From contig QHVT01000003.1 in NCBI GenBank assembly GCA_003223645.1, forward strand, positions 620,001 to 684,000: a stretch of DNA of 64,000 nt. Reading direction: 5' to 3'. This document shows, piece after piece, positions 7,653 to 15,581 of this stretch (positions are counted from its first letter, which is position 1; each line of letters begins with the position of its first letter). The notes under the pieces are model-generated. The model did no database searches. It was given only the letters and a program-made list of their open reading frames with translations, and was not told the DNA's origin. Source of the DNA: Acidobacteriota bacterium (lineage in GTDB: Bacteria; Acidobacteriota; Thermoanaerobaculia; Gp7-AA8). Both the position numbers and the translations under genes were made by a program.

Positions 7653-8876
7653 ATGAACTCGCGGAGCTTGCTCATCTTCCTCCTCGTGATCGCGACGATC
7701 TTCGCCGCGACCGGCGCGTACCTCGCGCTCACGACGCCGAAGAGCGGCACGCCCGTGCATTTTCCGCTGAGCGCTCCGCTGCGCGATCTCGTCGCGCGCG
7801 TCCCCGCGTCCGCCGACTCGTTCGCCGTCGTTCCCACCGCCGCCGCCCTGCAAAAAAAATTGCTCGCCAATCCCGTCACGCGTGACGCCGTCGAGCAGTG
7901 GACGTCCGAGCACGAGATCCCGCGCGCGTGGCTCTTCGGCCGCGCCGACGCCGTGATCTGGCGCGAACAGAAGAGAACCGGCTACGCCGTCCGCCTCGAC
8001 ACAGTGCGTGCGTTTCTCTTCCGCATCTTCGGCCCCGCGGGAACGTGGGACGGCGACGTATTCATCTCCGACGCCGGCGCGCCAATGCCTGCGCGTGATC
8101 TCGATGCGCTCCTCGCACAGGCGAACGGCTTGCCGAAGGGCGATGTGTTCGCAGTGCAGCGCGATCGCTCTCGCGGAGCGTTTCCGCCGATCGAACGACC
8201 GGCGGTGACGGTGGTGAGCTTCACGCCGAACGACATCGTTCTCACATCGCGTGCTCCAGTGGCCGTAGGACGTCCTACGACGTCCTACGACGTCATACGA
8301 CGTCCTACGACCGCCCGCCACCCCCGTAACGCCCTCCTTTCCGTCACCTTCGTCGAGGCGCCGCGCATTCTCGACGACGTCGATCGCCTGCTCGATGCGA
8401 AGCTCTCCGTCCTCGTCAGCAACGGCGGCTCGATCGCGCTCTACGACGTCGACGCCGGAACGCTGGTGCCGCGTCCGAAAGGCGTCGTTGCCATTCCCGC
8501 GGACGATAAAGCGCGAGCGGAGATGCAGAACATCGTTCGAGTCGTGGAGCTCGTCGGCGAAACGCGCGACACCGGCCCCGAGCTCCTCGTCTCCTTCGAC
8601 CGCCGAAGCATGCCCCTATATTTAAAGGATGCGTTCGAGCCGTCCCCCTGGCCGGCCACGCGCTGGTCGCTGCGCCTCGATCCCGTCCGCTTCGCTCCCA
8701 TCCTCGAAAAACTCGGCGACAACCGCGCGCTCCGCCTCCTCGCGCCGCGCATCTATCGCTCCGCGCGCGACTTGCGCCGCTGGACGAGCGCGCTGCAGCA
8801 GGCGAAGTCGATCGAGGCCGCCGACTCCGTCTCCGGCGGGGTCGAGGAATTGCGCGTGCGCATTGCATCGAAATAG
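7653..8876 (+). CDS. Membrane-anchored protein of unknown function
   Basis: A 407-residue protein with a single N-terminal membrane anchor, MNSRSLLIFLLVIATIFAAT, and then a long soluble, presumably periplasmic, domain without recognised motifs. The ATG at 7653 was chosen because the anchor begins there. The open frame continues upstream only through the palindromic repeat. Around residues 204-220 the frame crosses a repeat of ACGTCCTACG units (8264-8312), giving a PTTSYDVIRRPTT segment that looks like an insertion. It is divergent from the glycosyltransferase operon and followed 35 bases later by the YceD gene. Function not recognised. Confidence 0.7.
   Translation: MNSRSLLIFLLVIATIFAATGAYLALTTPKSGTPVHFPLSAPLRDLVARVPASADSFAVVPTAAALQKKLLANPVTRDAVEQWTSEHEIPRAWLFGRADAVIWREQKRTGYAVRLDTVRAFLFRIFGPAGTWDGDVFISDAGAPMPARDLDALLAQANGLPKGDVFAVQRDRSRGAFPPIERPAVTVVSFTPNDIVLTSRAPVAVGRPTTSYDVIRRPTTARHPRNALLSVTFVEAPRILDDVDRLLDAKLSVLVSNGGSIALYDVDAGTLVPRPKGVVAIPADDKARAEMQNIVRVVELVGETRDTGPELLVSFDRRSMPLYLKDAFEPSPWPATRWSLRLDPVRFAPILEKLGDNRALRLLAPRIYRSARDLRRWTSALQQAKSIEAADSVSGGVEELRVRIASK
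8264..8312. repeat. ACGTCCTACG repeat cluster inside the membrane-anchored protein gene
   Basis: GTAGGACGTCCTAC is a perfect 14-bp palindrome followed by three more ACGTCCTACG/ACGTCATACG units. The cluster is read in frame. Confidence 0.8.
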
Positions 8877-8911
8877 ATTCGCGGCCTCGTCGGGTTACGG
8901 GGACGGCCAAA

Positions 8912-9475
8912 ATGAACGACCTCATCGACTTCGACGTCATCGACGAGTACGGACCGCAGACGTATCGCGGCACGTACGATTTCTCGCGCGACGAGATCGC
9001 CCGCGAAGAAGTCACGGACGCCGGCGGCAACATCGTCATCGAAGCGAACGTCGCGACGGGCGATGCCGAAGCCGAATACGTCGCCGACGGCAACTCGCGA
9101 TTCACGGCCGATCTTCAGTGTTCGCGTTGCCTCGAGCCGTATCCGTTTGCGCACACGTCCGCGTTTCACGTAAGATTTCGCCCTCGTCCCGAGGTTTCCG
9201 AGGAAAACGAAGAAATCGAGATCGCCGCTGCGGAAGAGCTCGACGTCGAGTTTTACTCGGAGCGAACGATCCCGCTACGAGACCTCGCGCTGGAACAAAT
9301 TCAGCTCTCGATTCCGATGAAGCCGTTGTGCGACGAGAGCTGCCTTGGTCTCTGCCCGCAGTGCGGCGCGAACCGTTCGCGCGAAGCGTGCAAGTGCGAG
9401 GCATTGATCGTGGACGAGCGTTGGGATGCGTTGAAAGGCATCCGCGACGAATTACAGAAAAAGAAAAACGTTTAA
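8912..9475 (+). CDS. YceD family (DUF177) protein
   Basis: A 187-residue member of the DUF177/YceD family, which is widely encoded directly before rpmF and is implicated in ribosomal RNA or large-subunit metabolism. The family cysteines are present: CSRCLEPYPF near residue 70 and the C-terminal CDESCLGLCPQCG cluster, which probably bind zinc. rpmF follows 12 bases downstream after an AAGGAG ribosome site, the standard context. No unusual features. Confidence 0.9.
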   Translation: MNDLIDFDVIDEYGPQTYRGTYDFSRDEIAREEVTDAGGNIVIEANVATGDAEAEYVADGNSRFTADLQCSRCLEPYPFAHTSAFHVRFRPRPEVSEENEEIEIAAAEELDVEFYSERTIPLRDLALEQIQLSIPMKPLCDESCLGLCPQCGANRSREACKCEALIVDERWDALKGIRDELQKKKNV

Positions 9476-9487
9476 GGAGCTTCAACG

Positions 9488-9670
9488 ATGCCGAATCCAA
9501 AAAGACGCCATTCCAAGGCGAGAACGCGCACGCGCCGCGCGCACGACTTCCTCGATCCGAAGTCGCTCTCCACGTGTCCGCAGTGTCACGAGGCCAAGCA
9601 GCCGCACCGCGTTTGCCCGAAGTGCGGGTACTACAAAGGCCGCGAAGTAATCGCGAAGGATACCCTCTAG
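9488..9670 (+). CDS. rpmF: 50S ribosomal protein L32
   Basis: A 60-residue L32 with the hallmark N-terminus MPNPKRRHSKARTRTRRAHD and four cysteines in CPQC and CPKC pairs, the zinc-ribbon form of L32. It sits between the YceD gene and plsX, the conserved arrangement linking ribosome and lipid synthesis. The start is preceded by AAGGAG at a normal distance. Confidence 0.97.
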   Translation: MPNPKRRHSKARTRTRRAHDFLDPKSLSTCPQCHEAKQPHRVCPKCGYYKGREVIAKDTL

Positions 9671-9683
9671 TATCAGCGGCGCC

Positions 9684-10745
9684 ATGGCTGGCGACGTAAC
9701 GGCGACTCCGCTCTGTCGCATCGCGGTCGACGCGATGGGAGGCGATCATGCGCCGGACGAGATCGTCAAAGGCGCGCTGCTCGCTGCTGAAGAGTACCCC
9801 GAGGTCGAGATCATCCTCGTCGGCCGCGCGGACATCGTGCGCGAGAAGCTCGGGGCGTCGACGCCGCCGCGCATCAGCGTCGTCGATGCGCCCGAAGTCA
9901 TCGACATGACCGACAACGCGCTCGCGCCTTTGCGGCGCAAGCGCAACTCGTCCGTCCGCATCGCCGCGAACCTCGTCGCCGACGGCCGCGCGAACGTGAT
10001 GATGTCGGCGGGACACACCGGCGCGGCGATGACGTCCGCGTACAAAGTGCTTGGCACGATCGAGGGCGTCAGCCGCCCCGCGCTGGCGACGATCCTGCCG
10101 AGTGCGAACGAGTCGGGACACACGATCATCCTCGACGTCGGCGCGAACGTCGACTCGAAGCCGGCCTACCTGCGCGAGTTCGCCGTCATGGGCCACTTCT
10201 ACGCGCAGATGATCCTCGGCGTCGAGTCGCCGCGCGTCGGGCTCCTTTCGATCGGCGAAGAAGAAGGCAAAGGCAACGAGCTGACGAAAGAGACGTTCCG
10301 CGTCCTCAAAGAGACCGGCCTCAATTTCATGGGCAACGCCGAAGGCCGCGACGTCTTCAACGGCAACGCCGACGTCATCGTGTGCGACGGCTTCATCGGC
10401 AACGTCGTGCTGAAGGCGTCCGAATCTCTCGGCGAGTTAGTCAGCAAATGGCTGCGCTACGAAGTGACGCGCACTGCCGGACGCAAAGTCGGCGCGCTGA
10501 TTCTCAGAAACGCATTCGGCGACATCAAGAAGCGGATGGACTACGACGAATACGGCGGCGCCCCGCTCCTCGGCGTCAACGGCGGCTGCATCATCTGCCA
10601 CGGCCGCTCGAACGCGAAGGCGATCAAGAATGCGATCCGCGTCGCGCGCGACTTCGCCGTCAACCGCATCGACGCGAAGATCCGCGAGAAGATCGGCGAC
10701 CTGCATCGGCGCGAGCACGACAGCGAGGTGCTGGCCGAGTCGTAG
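9684..10745 (+). CDS. plsX: Phosphate acyltransferase PlsX
   Basis: A 353-residue PlsX that converts acyl-ACP to acyl phosphate for phosphatidic acid synthesis, acting at the inner face of the membrane. The family signature is plain: IAVDAMGGDHAPDEIVKGAL at the N-terminus, SAGHTGAAMTSAYKVLGTI near residue 110, and GGAPLLGVNGGCIICHG near residue 290. Length is typical. It follows rpmF by 13 bases. In most genomes fabH comes next, but here a minus-strand ferritin-like gene intervenes and fabD follows. Confidence 0.96.
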   Translation: MAGDVTATPLCRIAVDAMGGDHAPDEIVKGALLAAEEYPEVEIILVGRADIVREKLGASTPPRISVVDAPEVIDMTDNALAPLRRKRNSSVRIAANLVADGRANVMMSAGHTGAAMTSAYKVLGTIEGVSRPALATILPSANESGHTIILDVGANVDSKPAYLREFAVMGHFYAQMILGVESPRVGLLSIGEEEGKGNELTKETFRVLKETGLNFMGNAEGRDVFNGNADVIVCDGFIGNVVLKASESLGELVSKWLRYEVTRTAGRKVGALILRNAFGDIKKRMDYDEYGGAPLLGVNGGCIICHGRSNAKAIKNAIRVARDFAVNRIDAKIREKIGDLHRREHDSEVLAES

Positions 10746-10747
10746 CC

Positions 10748-11272
10748 TCACGCCGCCCGCTTCTTCGCCCGAATCGTCTCCTTCGGCGGCGGCGGGTCCC
10801 ACAACCTGAACACGCGCAGCAGCGGATGTCCCCCCACGCGCTCGCGAAAGTACTGCTCGTGCTCCCATTCCGTTTCGGCCATCGTCAGGAGGCACTCGAT
10901 CATCTCGTCGTGTCCGCAGCGCGCCGCGTATTGCGCCGCGTCTTCGTACTCGACGATGTTGTGCCGCTCGAGCTTTCCCGCGCCGTACATCGGAACGAAG
11001 CGGCCGCCGACGTGGCAGAGCGCCGCGATCGTTTTTCCGATCACGAAGAAGATCGCCTCGCGCACGCGGCTCGGCTTCGCGCCGACTTGCGCGAGCAGCT
11101 CGCCGACGAGCTTGCGGTGATGCCACTCCTCGCCTTCGATGCTCCGGATGCGCTCGCGCTCCGCGGCGTCACGCACGCTGCGCCAGTGTCCGCGATACGC
11201 GTGGCCGGCCGCGAGCTCGCCCGAATACGCGCCGCGCAGCTGGCGGATCAGAAGGGCGAGAGCGTCCTGCAC
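10748..11272 (-). CDS. Ferritin-like (di-iron) domain protein
   Basis: An about 174-residue, four-helix protein with carboxylate/histidine pairs spaced as in ferritin-like and demethoxyubiquinone-hydroxylase (COQ7)-like enzymes: GELAAGHAYRGHW, EGEEWHHRKLV, LERHNIVEYEDAAQYA and ETEWEHEQYF. A di-iron role is inferred from this pattern. I chose the GTG at 11272. An ATG at 11314 would extend the N-terminus with an unconvincing Cys/Pro-rich stretch and would overlap fabD. It lies on the opposite strand within the fatty-acid cluster, two bases after plsX ends. Confidence 0.7.
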   Translation of the reverse strand: MQDALALLIRQLRGAYSGELAAGHAYRGHWRSVRDAAERERIRSIEGEEWHHRKLVGELLAQVGAKPSRVREAIFFVIGKTIAALCHVGGRFVPMYGAGKLERHNIVEYEDAAQYAARCGHDEMIECLLTMAETEWEHEQYFRERVGGHPLLRVFRLWDPPPPKETIRAKKRAA

Positions 11273-11295
11273 GCTTCGATTATGATCCGGCGCAC

Positions 11296-12228
11296 ATGGA
11301 GCACAACACCGCATTCGTGTTTCCAGGGCAGGGCAGCCAGTACGCCGGCATGGGGAAGGACGTCGCCGAAAAATATCCCGCCGCGCGTCGCGTCTTCGAC
11401 GAGATCGACGCCGCCCTCGGCTACTCGATCTCGCAGCTCTGCTTCGAAGGTCCAGACGATCAGCTCAAACTGACCGAGAACACGCAGCCCGCGATTCTCG
11501 CCGTGTCCTCCGCGTTGCACGCGGTGCTCGAAGAGCACGGCGCCGCGCGACGCGATCTCGTCGCCGGCCACTCTCTCGGCGAATACAGCGCGATCGTCAG
11601 CGTCGGCGGATTGAAGCCGGCCGACGCCGCGAAGATCGTGCATTCGCGCGGCAAGTTCATGCAGGAAGCCGTGCCAGTCGGGACGGGCGGCATGGCCGCG
11701 GTCCTGGGAACGATCGAGCAGGCGCGCGCGATCTGCGACGAAGCGGCTCAGGGAGAAGTGTTGTCGGTCGCGAACATCAACTCGCCGGAGCAAGTCGTCA
11801 TCGCCGGCGCGAAGGGCGCCATCGATCGCGTCATCGAGATCGCGAAGAAGCACGGCGTGCGGCGCGTGCTGCCGCTGCCGGTCTCGGCGCCGTTCCACTG
11901 CGAATTGATGAAGCCCGCGGAAGAGCGATTGAAACCGGTCCTCGACGAAGCGAGCTTTCACGATCTGTGGGTCGCGCTCATCTCGAACGTCGACGCGTCG
12001 CCGATCGGCACCGCGACCGCGGTCCGCAACGCGCTGCTGCGGCAAGTCGCATCGCCGGTGCGCTGGGTCGAGTCGGTGCAGAAGATGGTGGCGATGGGCG
12101 TGAAGCGCTTCGTCGAAGTCGGTCCGAAAAACGCGCTCACCGGAATGATCAAACGCATCGATCCGAACGTGGAACTGATCAACGTCTCCGACGTGCCTTC
12201 GCTCGAGGCGTTCCTCGGACGGTCATGA
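11296..12228 (+). CDS. fabD: Malonyl CoA-acyl carrier protein transacylase
   Basis: A 310-residue FabD that loads malonyl groups onto ACP. It shows FVFPGQGSQYAGMGKDVAEK at the N-terminus, the nucleophile elbow GHSLGEYSAI (Ser near residue 94) and the catalytic His in SAPFHCELMKPAEE near residue 200. Its stop overlaps the start of a CPBP protease as ATGA. fabG follows that gene, so the three form one operon. Confidence 0.96.
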   Translation: MEHNTAFVFPGQGSQYAGMGKDVAEKYPAARRVFDEIDAALGYSISQLCFEGPDDQLKLTENTQPAILAVSSALHAVLEEHGAARRDLVAGHSLGEYSAIVSVGGLKPADAAKIVHSRGKFMQEAVPVGTGGMAAVLGTIEQARAICDEAAQGEVLSVANINSPEQVVIAGAKGAIDRVIEIAKKHGVRRVLPLPVSAPFHCELMKPAEERLKPVLDEASFHDLWVALISNVDASPIGTATAVRNALLRQVASPVRWVESVQKMVAMGVKRFVEVGPKNALTGMIKRIDPNVELINVSDVPSLEAFLGRS

Positions 12229-12890
12229 ACCGCACGTGGTGGCTCTACGTCCTCGGTGTCGCCGCCACGTTCCTCTCCTTTCCGTATCCGCCGAAACTGC
12301 TCGCGCTCCTCGCCGGCGAGATCGTGGTCATCCTGATGATCTGGGCCGGCCTCTGGTTCGGCGCGCACGTGCAGCTCGGGTCGTCGATTCCATCGCTGCG
12401 ACGCGCAGTCATCGCGCTGCTGATCGGCATCGCCTGCGGCGGAATCGTGATTGCACTCCTGCCGCTCGCCGGACTGCAGAGCCGCATCATCAAAGAAGCA
12501 TCGATCCCGCTCTGGCAGTGGCTCATCATCGCGTTCGATTCCGCGACCCTCGAAGAAATCGTCTTCCGGCTCTTCATCGTGTCGCTCGTCGTCTGGCTGA
12601 TCAATGTGGCGACCGCTGCCCTCAGCGGTCGCGGTGCCGCTGAGGGCAGCGGCACCCACATCGGCATTTGGATCGCGCTCGTCATCTCCGCGCTGCTCTT
12701 CGGCGCAGCGCACTTGAATCGCTGGATTCATTCCGGTCCGACGGTGATCGTCGCGGTGATCCTCGTGAACGGCCTCGTCGCGATCGCTCTCGGACTGCTG
12801 TACGTGAAGTGGGGCATCGAAGCGGCAATGCTCGGACACTTCGCCGGCGACGTGATGCTGCACATCATCGGGCCGCACTTTTTCATTTGA
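12225..12890 (+). CDS. CPBP family intramembrane metalloprotease with in-frame palindrome
   Basis: A 221-residue multi-pass membrane protein of the CPBP (Abi/CAAX-protease-like) family. The motifs are TLEEIVFRLF (EExxFR, motif 1), LLFGAAHL (motif 2, His ligand) and MLGHFAGDVML (motif 3). Between motif 1 and motif 2 the gene contains an in-frame 56-bp palindromic element (12605-12660, coding VATAALSGRGAAEGSGTH) that would sit in a loop between two helices. The start overlaps fabD (ATGA). It lies 13 bases before fabG and is not a standard fab-operon member. Confidence 0.85.
   Translation: MNRTWWLYVLGVAATFLSFPYPPKLLALLAGEIVVILMIWAGLWFGAHVQLGSSIPSLRRAVIALLIGIACGGIVIALLPLAGLQSRIIKEASIPLWQWLIIAFDSATLEEIVFRLFIVSLVVWLINVATAALSGRGAAEGSGTHIGIWIALVISALLFGAAHLNRWIHSGPTVIVAVILVNGLVAIALGLLYVKWGIEAAMLGHFAGDVMLHIIGPHFFI
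12605..12660. repeat. Palindromic element, family A, copy 2 (inside the CPBP gene)
   Basis: Identical over all 56 bp to the reverse complement of 2667-2722. It is read in frame by the protease gene. Because the orientation is opposite, the two hosts translate opposite strands of the element. Both are open and give similar Ala/Gly/Ser-rich peptides. Confidence 0.92.
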
Positions 12891-12903
12891 AGGGACGCCA
12901 CGA

Positions 12904-13632
12904 ATGAACATCGATCTCACCGGAAAAACCGCGCTCGTCACCGGCGCGTCGCGCGGCATCGGCGAAGCGATCGCCCGCCGCCTCGGCGAGACCGGCGCGC
13001 ACGTCCTCTGCGCCGCGCGCTCGGTTGATCGCGTGAATCAGATCGCGAGTGAGATCGGCAACGCGACCGGCGTCGCGCTCGACATCGCCGCGCCCGACGT
13101 GCGCGAGCGCGTCGCCGCGCTCGTGAAAGAGCGACCGATCGACATCCTGGTCAACAACGCCGGAATCACCGAGGATGACTTGTTCATCCGGATGAAACCG
13201 GAAGCGTGGGCGAATGTGATCCGCACGAACCTCGACTCCGCGTTTCCGATCACGCAGGAAGCGGTGAAGAAGATGATCCGCGCGCGATGGGGACGCGTGA
13301 TCAACATCTCGTCGGTCGTCGGTCTGATGGGCAACGCCGGGCAGGTCAACTACGCGTCGTCGAAGGCCGCGATCATCGGCTTCACCAAAGCGCTCGCGCT
13401 CGAGATCGGATCGCGCAACGTCACCGTCAACGCCGTCGCACCCGGCTACATCCAGACCGCAATGACCGACGCGCTCAACGAAGAACAGCGCGGAAAATTG
13501 GCGGAACACATCGCGCTCAAACGCCTCGGCACTCCCGACGACATCGCCTACGCCGTCGTTTTCCTCGCAAGCGAACAGGCTGGCTACATCACCGGCACGG
13601 TGCTCAACGTAAGCGGCGGCTTGTACACGTAG
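12904..13632 (+). CDS. fabG: 3-oxoacyl-[acyl-carrier-protein] reductase
   Basis: A 242-residue short-chain dehydrogenase that reduces 3-oxoacyl-ACP with NADPH. The TGASRGIGEAIARRLGETGA cofactor loop, NNAG near residue 83, the catalytic NISSVVG Ser and the YASSKAAI Tyr/Lys are all present, as is the family C-terminus GTVLNVSGGLYT. It is the last gene of the fabD-CPBP-fabG unit. acpP, usually next, is absent. A palindromic element follows 16 bases after the stop. Confidence 0.93.
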   Translation: MNIDLTGKTALVTGASRGIGEAIARRLGETGAHVLCAARSVDRVNQIASEIGNATGVALDIAAPDVRERVAALVKERPIDILVNNAGITEDDLFIRMKPEAWANVIRTNLDSAFPITQEAVKKMIRARWGRVINISSVVGLMGNAGQVNYASSKAAIIGFTKALALEIGSRNVTVNAVAPGYIQTAMTDALNEEQRGKLAEHIALKRLGTPDDIAYAVVFLASEQAGYITGTVLNVSGGLYT

Positions 13633-13648
13633 TCGCCCCTCGCGGCGA

Positions 13649-13725
13649 CTAGTGGAGCGGCGGCGTCCTCGGCCGCCGACCCCTCGCGAGAATCCGGCGC
13701 CCGAGAGCGGCCGCCGCTCCACTAG
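13649..13725. repeat. Palindromic element, family F, between convergent genes
   Basis: CTAGTGGAGCGGCGGC and its inverse GCCGCCGCTCCACTAG flank a centre with a further CGGCCGCCG/GCGGCCGCC pairing. It lies between fabG and the convergent membrane glycosyltransferase and supplies the TAG stop codon of the latter. It may also act as a bidirectional terminator. Confidence 0.85.
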
Positions 13726-15176
13726 AACTCGCGATCGCGCAAGTTGAACGGCGAGTACCCTCGCCGAATCGCTGTCGCCCACACGACCGCGGTAAGACGT
13801 CGCACGGGCATGAATCGATGCGCGCCCGCGGCGAACACGCGCGGGCGAGTCAGCGGCCCGTATTCATCCACGAACAGGTACTCGCCCGGCACCGCAATCG
13901 TGAAGGAGCCGTCCGATGTCAGCCACTGACCGGACGCGCGAAGGCGTCCCATGTCGAGAAAGTTCTCACTGAGAAACGCGCGTGCGCGCGGCGGCCACAT
14001 CGGACCGTCCGCCTGCACGACGTGCGTCCGCGTGCGGATCACATCCTCGGCCACCGTATCGCGAATGATTCCGTGCGCCATCTGCATGCGCGTGAGGTTC
14101 TCGAAGACGTAATAGAACGGACGGCGGCGAAAGATCGTCTCGCCTTTGACATCGAGCAAAGACTCGCCCGGCCGCGAGAGGCCGAGGACCTGATGCATCA
14201 TCGTGATGTGCCAGTCAGTGTTGTTCTCGAAGCGATCGGCGTAATAGAAAAGCGCGGCGATGAAGACGATCGCGATTGCGGCGAATGCGCGCGTTTGCGT
14301 CACTGACGTCGCGAGCAGAATCGCGGCGAGCGGCATCAGCGGCAGAAAATCGCGCGGTGAGACCGGCGCGCCGGCCGACACGAGCGTGATCGCGTACACC
14401 GCGATGAGCACCGCAAAAAAGTGCGGACGATAACGCCGCGCGAGCCAGAGGATCAGGCCGAGGAGGAGCGGAAAGAGGAGGCGCAACACCCAGAGGCCTT
14501 TGCGCGTCATCGCAAAGTGCGAGTTGAACGTGACGTTGCAGTACAGCAAGTCATCCAGCGCGCCGATGCTCGCGAAGTAGATCGTCAGCAGCGCAGGAAT
14601 GACGGCGAAGCCGGCGAGCATCTCCATCCACTTCTGTTTGCGCAGCGCGACGACGAACGCGACGAGCAGCACGACCGTCTTGATCGAGACCATCAGCGCG
14701 CCGCCGAGGAGCAGGCCGATGACGAACGGCCGCCAGCGGCGAACGACGCCGACCATCGCCAGCATCCAGAGCGCCGTCCACAGATTGTCGTTGCGATACT
14801 CCAGCGACTTCAGAAAAAACGGCGGGAACAGCGCGAGCAGCACCACCGCCCACCGTCCCACGCGCAAGTCATCGGCGAGTACATACGTCGCCCAGATCAC
14901 GACGCCGAACAGCAGCAGCATCGGCAGCCGCATCCACAGCAGAACGTCCGCGCGCTCGCCAACGAGCGCCACCAGCGGCGCCGTCAGCAGATGGAAAAGC
15001 GGAAGGTGATTGTCGAAGACATCGCGGTATTGCACGAGCCCCCGCGTCCACCCCCACGCGACATGCAGATGCTGCTGCTCATCTGAATCGAAGCGATAGC
15101 GAAAAAACGCGAGAGCGCGCAGCACGAGCGCCGCGGCGGAGAAACACCCGAGCAGGATTCTTTCGGATTTCGGCAA
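13722..15176 (-). CDS. Membrane glycosyltransferase (GT39/ArnT-like, GT-C fold)
   Basis: A 484-residue polytopic protein with about ten hydrophobic segments. The N-terminal part carries FRYRFDSDEQQHLHVAWGW, where the acidic pair after the first helix matches the catalytic DE/DD loop of GT-C enzymes (PMT, ArnT) that use lipid-linked sugars. The C-terminal about 130 residues are soluble. The start codon is TTG at 15176, weakly supported, and no ribosome site is obvious. It could act in lipid A, protein or cell-wall glycosylation. It lies 12 bases from the 3' end of tRNA-Arg on the same strand, and its stop is inside a palindromic element. Confidence 0.75.
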   Translation of the reverse strand: MPKSERILLGCFSAAALVLRALAFFRYRFDSDEQQHLHVAWGWTRGLVQYRDVFDNHLPLFHLLTAPLVALVGERADVLLWMRLPMLLLFGVVIWATYVLADDLRVGRWAVVLLALFPPFFLKSLEYRNDNLWTALWMLAMVGVVRRWRPFVIGLLLGGALMVSIKTVVLLVAFVVALRKQKWMEMLAGFAVIPALLTIYFASIGALDDLLYCNVTFNSHFAMTRKGLWVLRLLFPLLLGLILWLARRYRPHFFAVLIAVYAITLVSAGAPVSPRDFLPLMPLAAILLATSVTQTRAFAAIAIVFIAALFYYADRFENNTDWHITMMHQVLGLSRPGESLLDVKGETIFRRRPFYYVFENLTRMQMAHGIIRDTVAEDVIRTRTHVVQADGPMWPPRARAFLSENFLDMGRLRASGQWLTSDGSFTIAVPGEYLFVDEYGPLTRPRVFAAGAHRFMPVRRLTAVVWATAIRRGYSPFNLRDREF

Positions 15177-15188
15177 GATGGTGAGGAA

Positions 15189-15265
15189 TGGCGCGCCCTG
15201 AGGGATTCGAACCCCCGACCCTCAGATCCGAAGTCTGATGCTCTATCCAGCTGAGCTAAGGGCGC
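15189..15265 (-). tRNA. tRNA-Arg (anticodon TCG), CCA encoded
   Basis: The full cloverleaf reads on the minus strand: acceptor GCGCCCT/AGGGCGC, D arm GCTC/GAGC, anticodon stem TCAGA/TCTGA with loop CTTCGGA, T arm GGGGG TTCGAAT CCCTC. CCA is encoded at the 3' end (15189-15191). Confidence 0.97.
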
Positions 15266-15346
15266 CCGGAGACATCCTACTCGACAGCCCCCGAACGTGT
15301 GAATAGAATGCGCGCCCGCGCTGTTTCGCGAGGTTCCTACCACCGC

Positions 15347-15422
15347 GCCGATGTAGCTCAGTTGGTAGAGCAGCTGATTCGTAATCAGCAGGTCACCGGT
15401 TCGAATCCGGTCATCGGCTCCA
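15347..15422 (+). tRNA. tRNA-Thr (anticodon CGT), CCA encoded
   Basis: Cloverleaf with acceptor GCCGATG/CATCGGC, D arm GCTC/GAGC, anticodon stem GCTGA/TCAGC around TTCGTAA, T arm CCGG TTCGAAT CCGG, discriminator T and encoded CCA. It is divergent from tRNA-Arg. It marks the left edge of the restriction/defence region. Confidence 0.97.
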
Positions 15423-15581
15423 GTTTCCCCGCCATCGATTGTCCGTGCACGTCACCGCAAGCGAAAGTCGTAGACTTCACGACAGCAGTCGGTCGTTCAG
15501 CACAAAAAACGGCAAAATAGTGTCAGATGGTCTGCCCGGAGTTCGTGTGCTTGGGCGATCCTATCAACTGACCAGCCATTC

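Noticed and set aside
15347-15422. tRNA-Thr 3' end as an att site with a matching direct repeat
   Set aside because: No second copy of the 3' portion was found in the window and no integrase gene is present, so no att sites are annotated.
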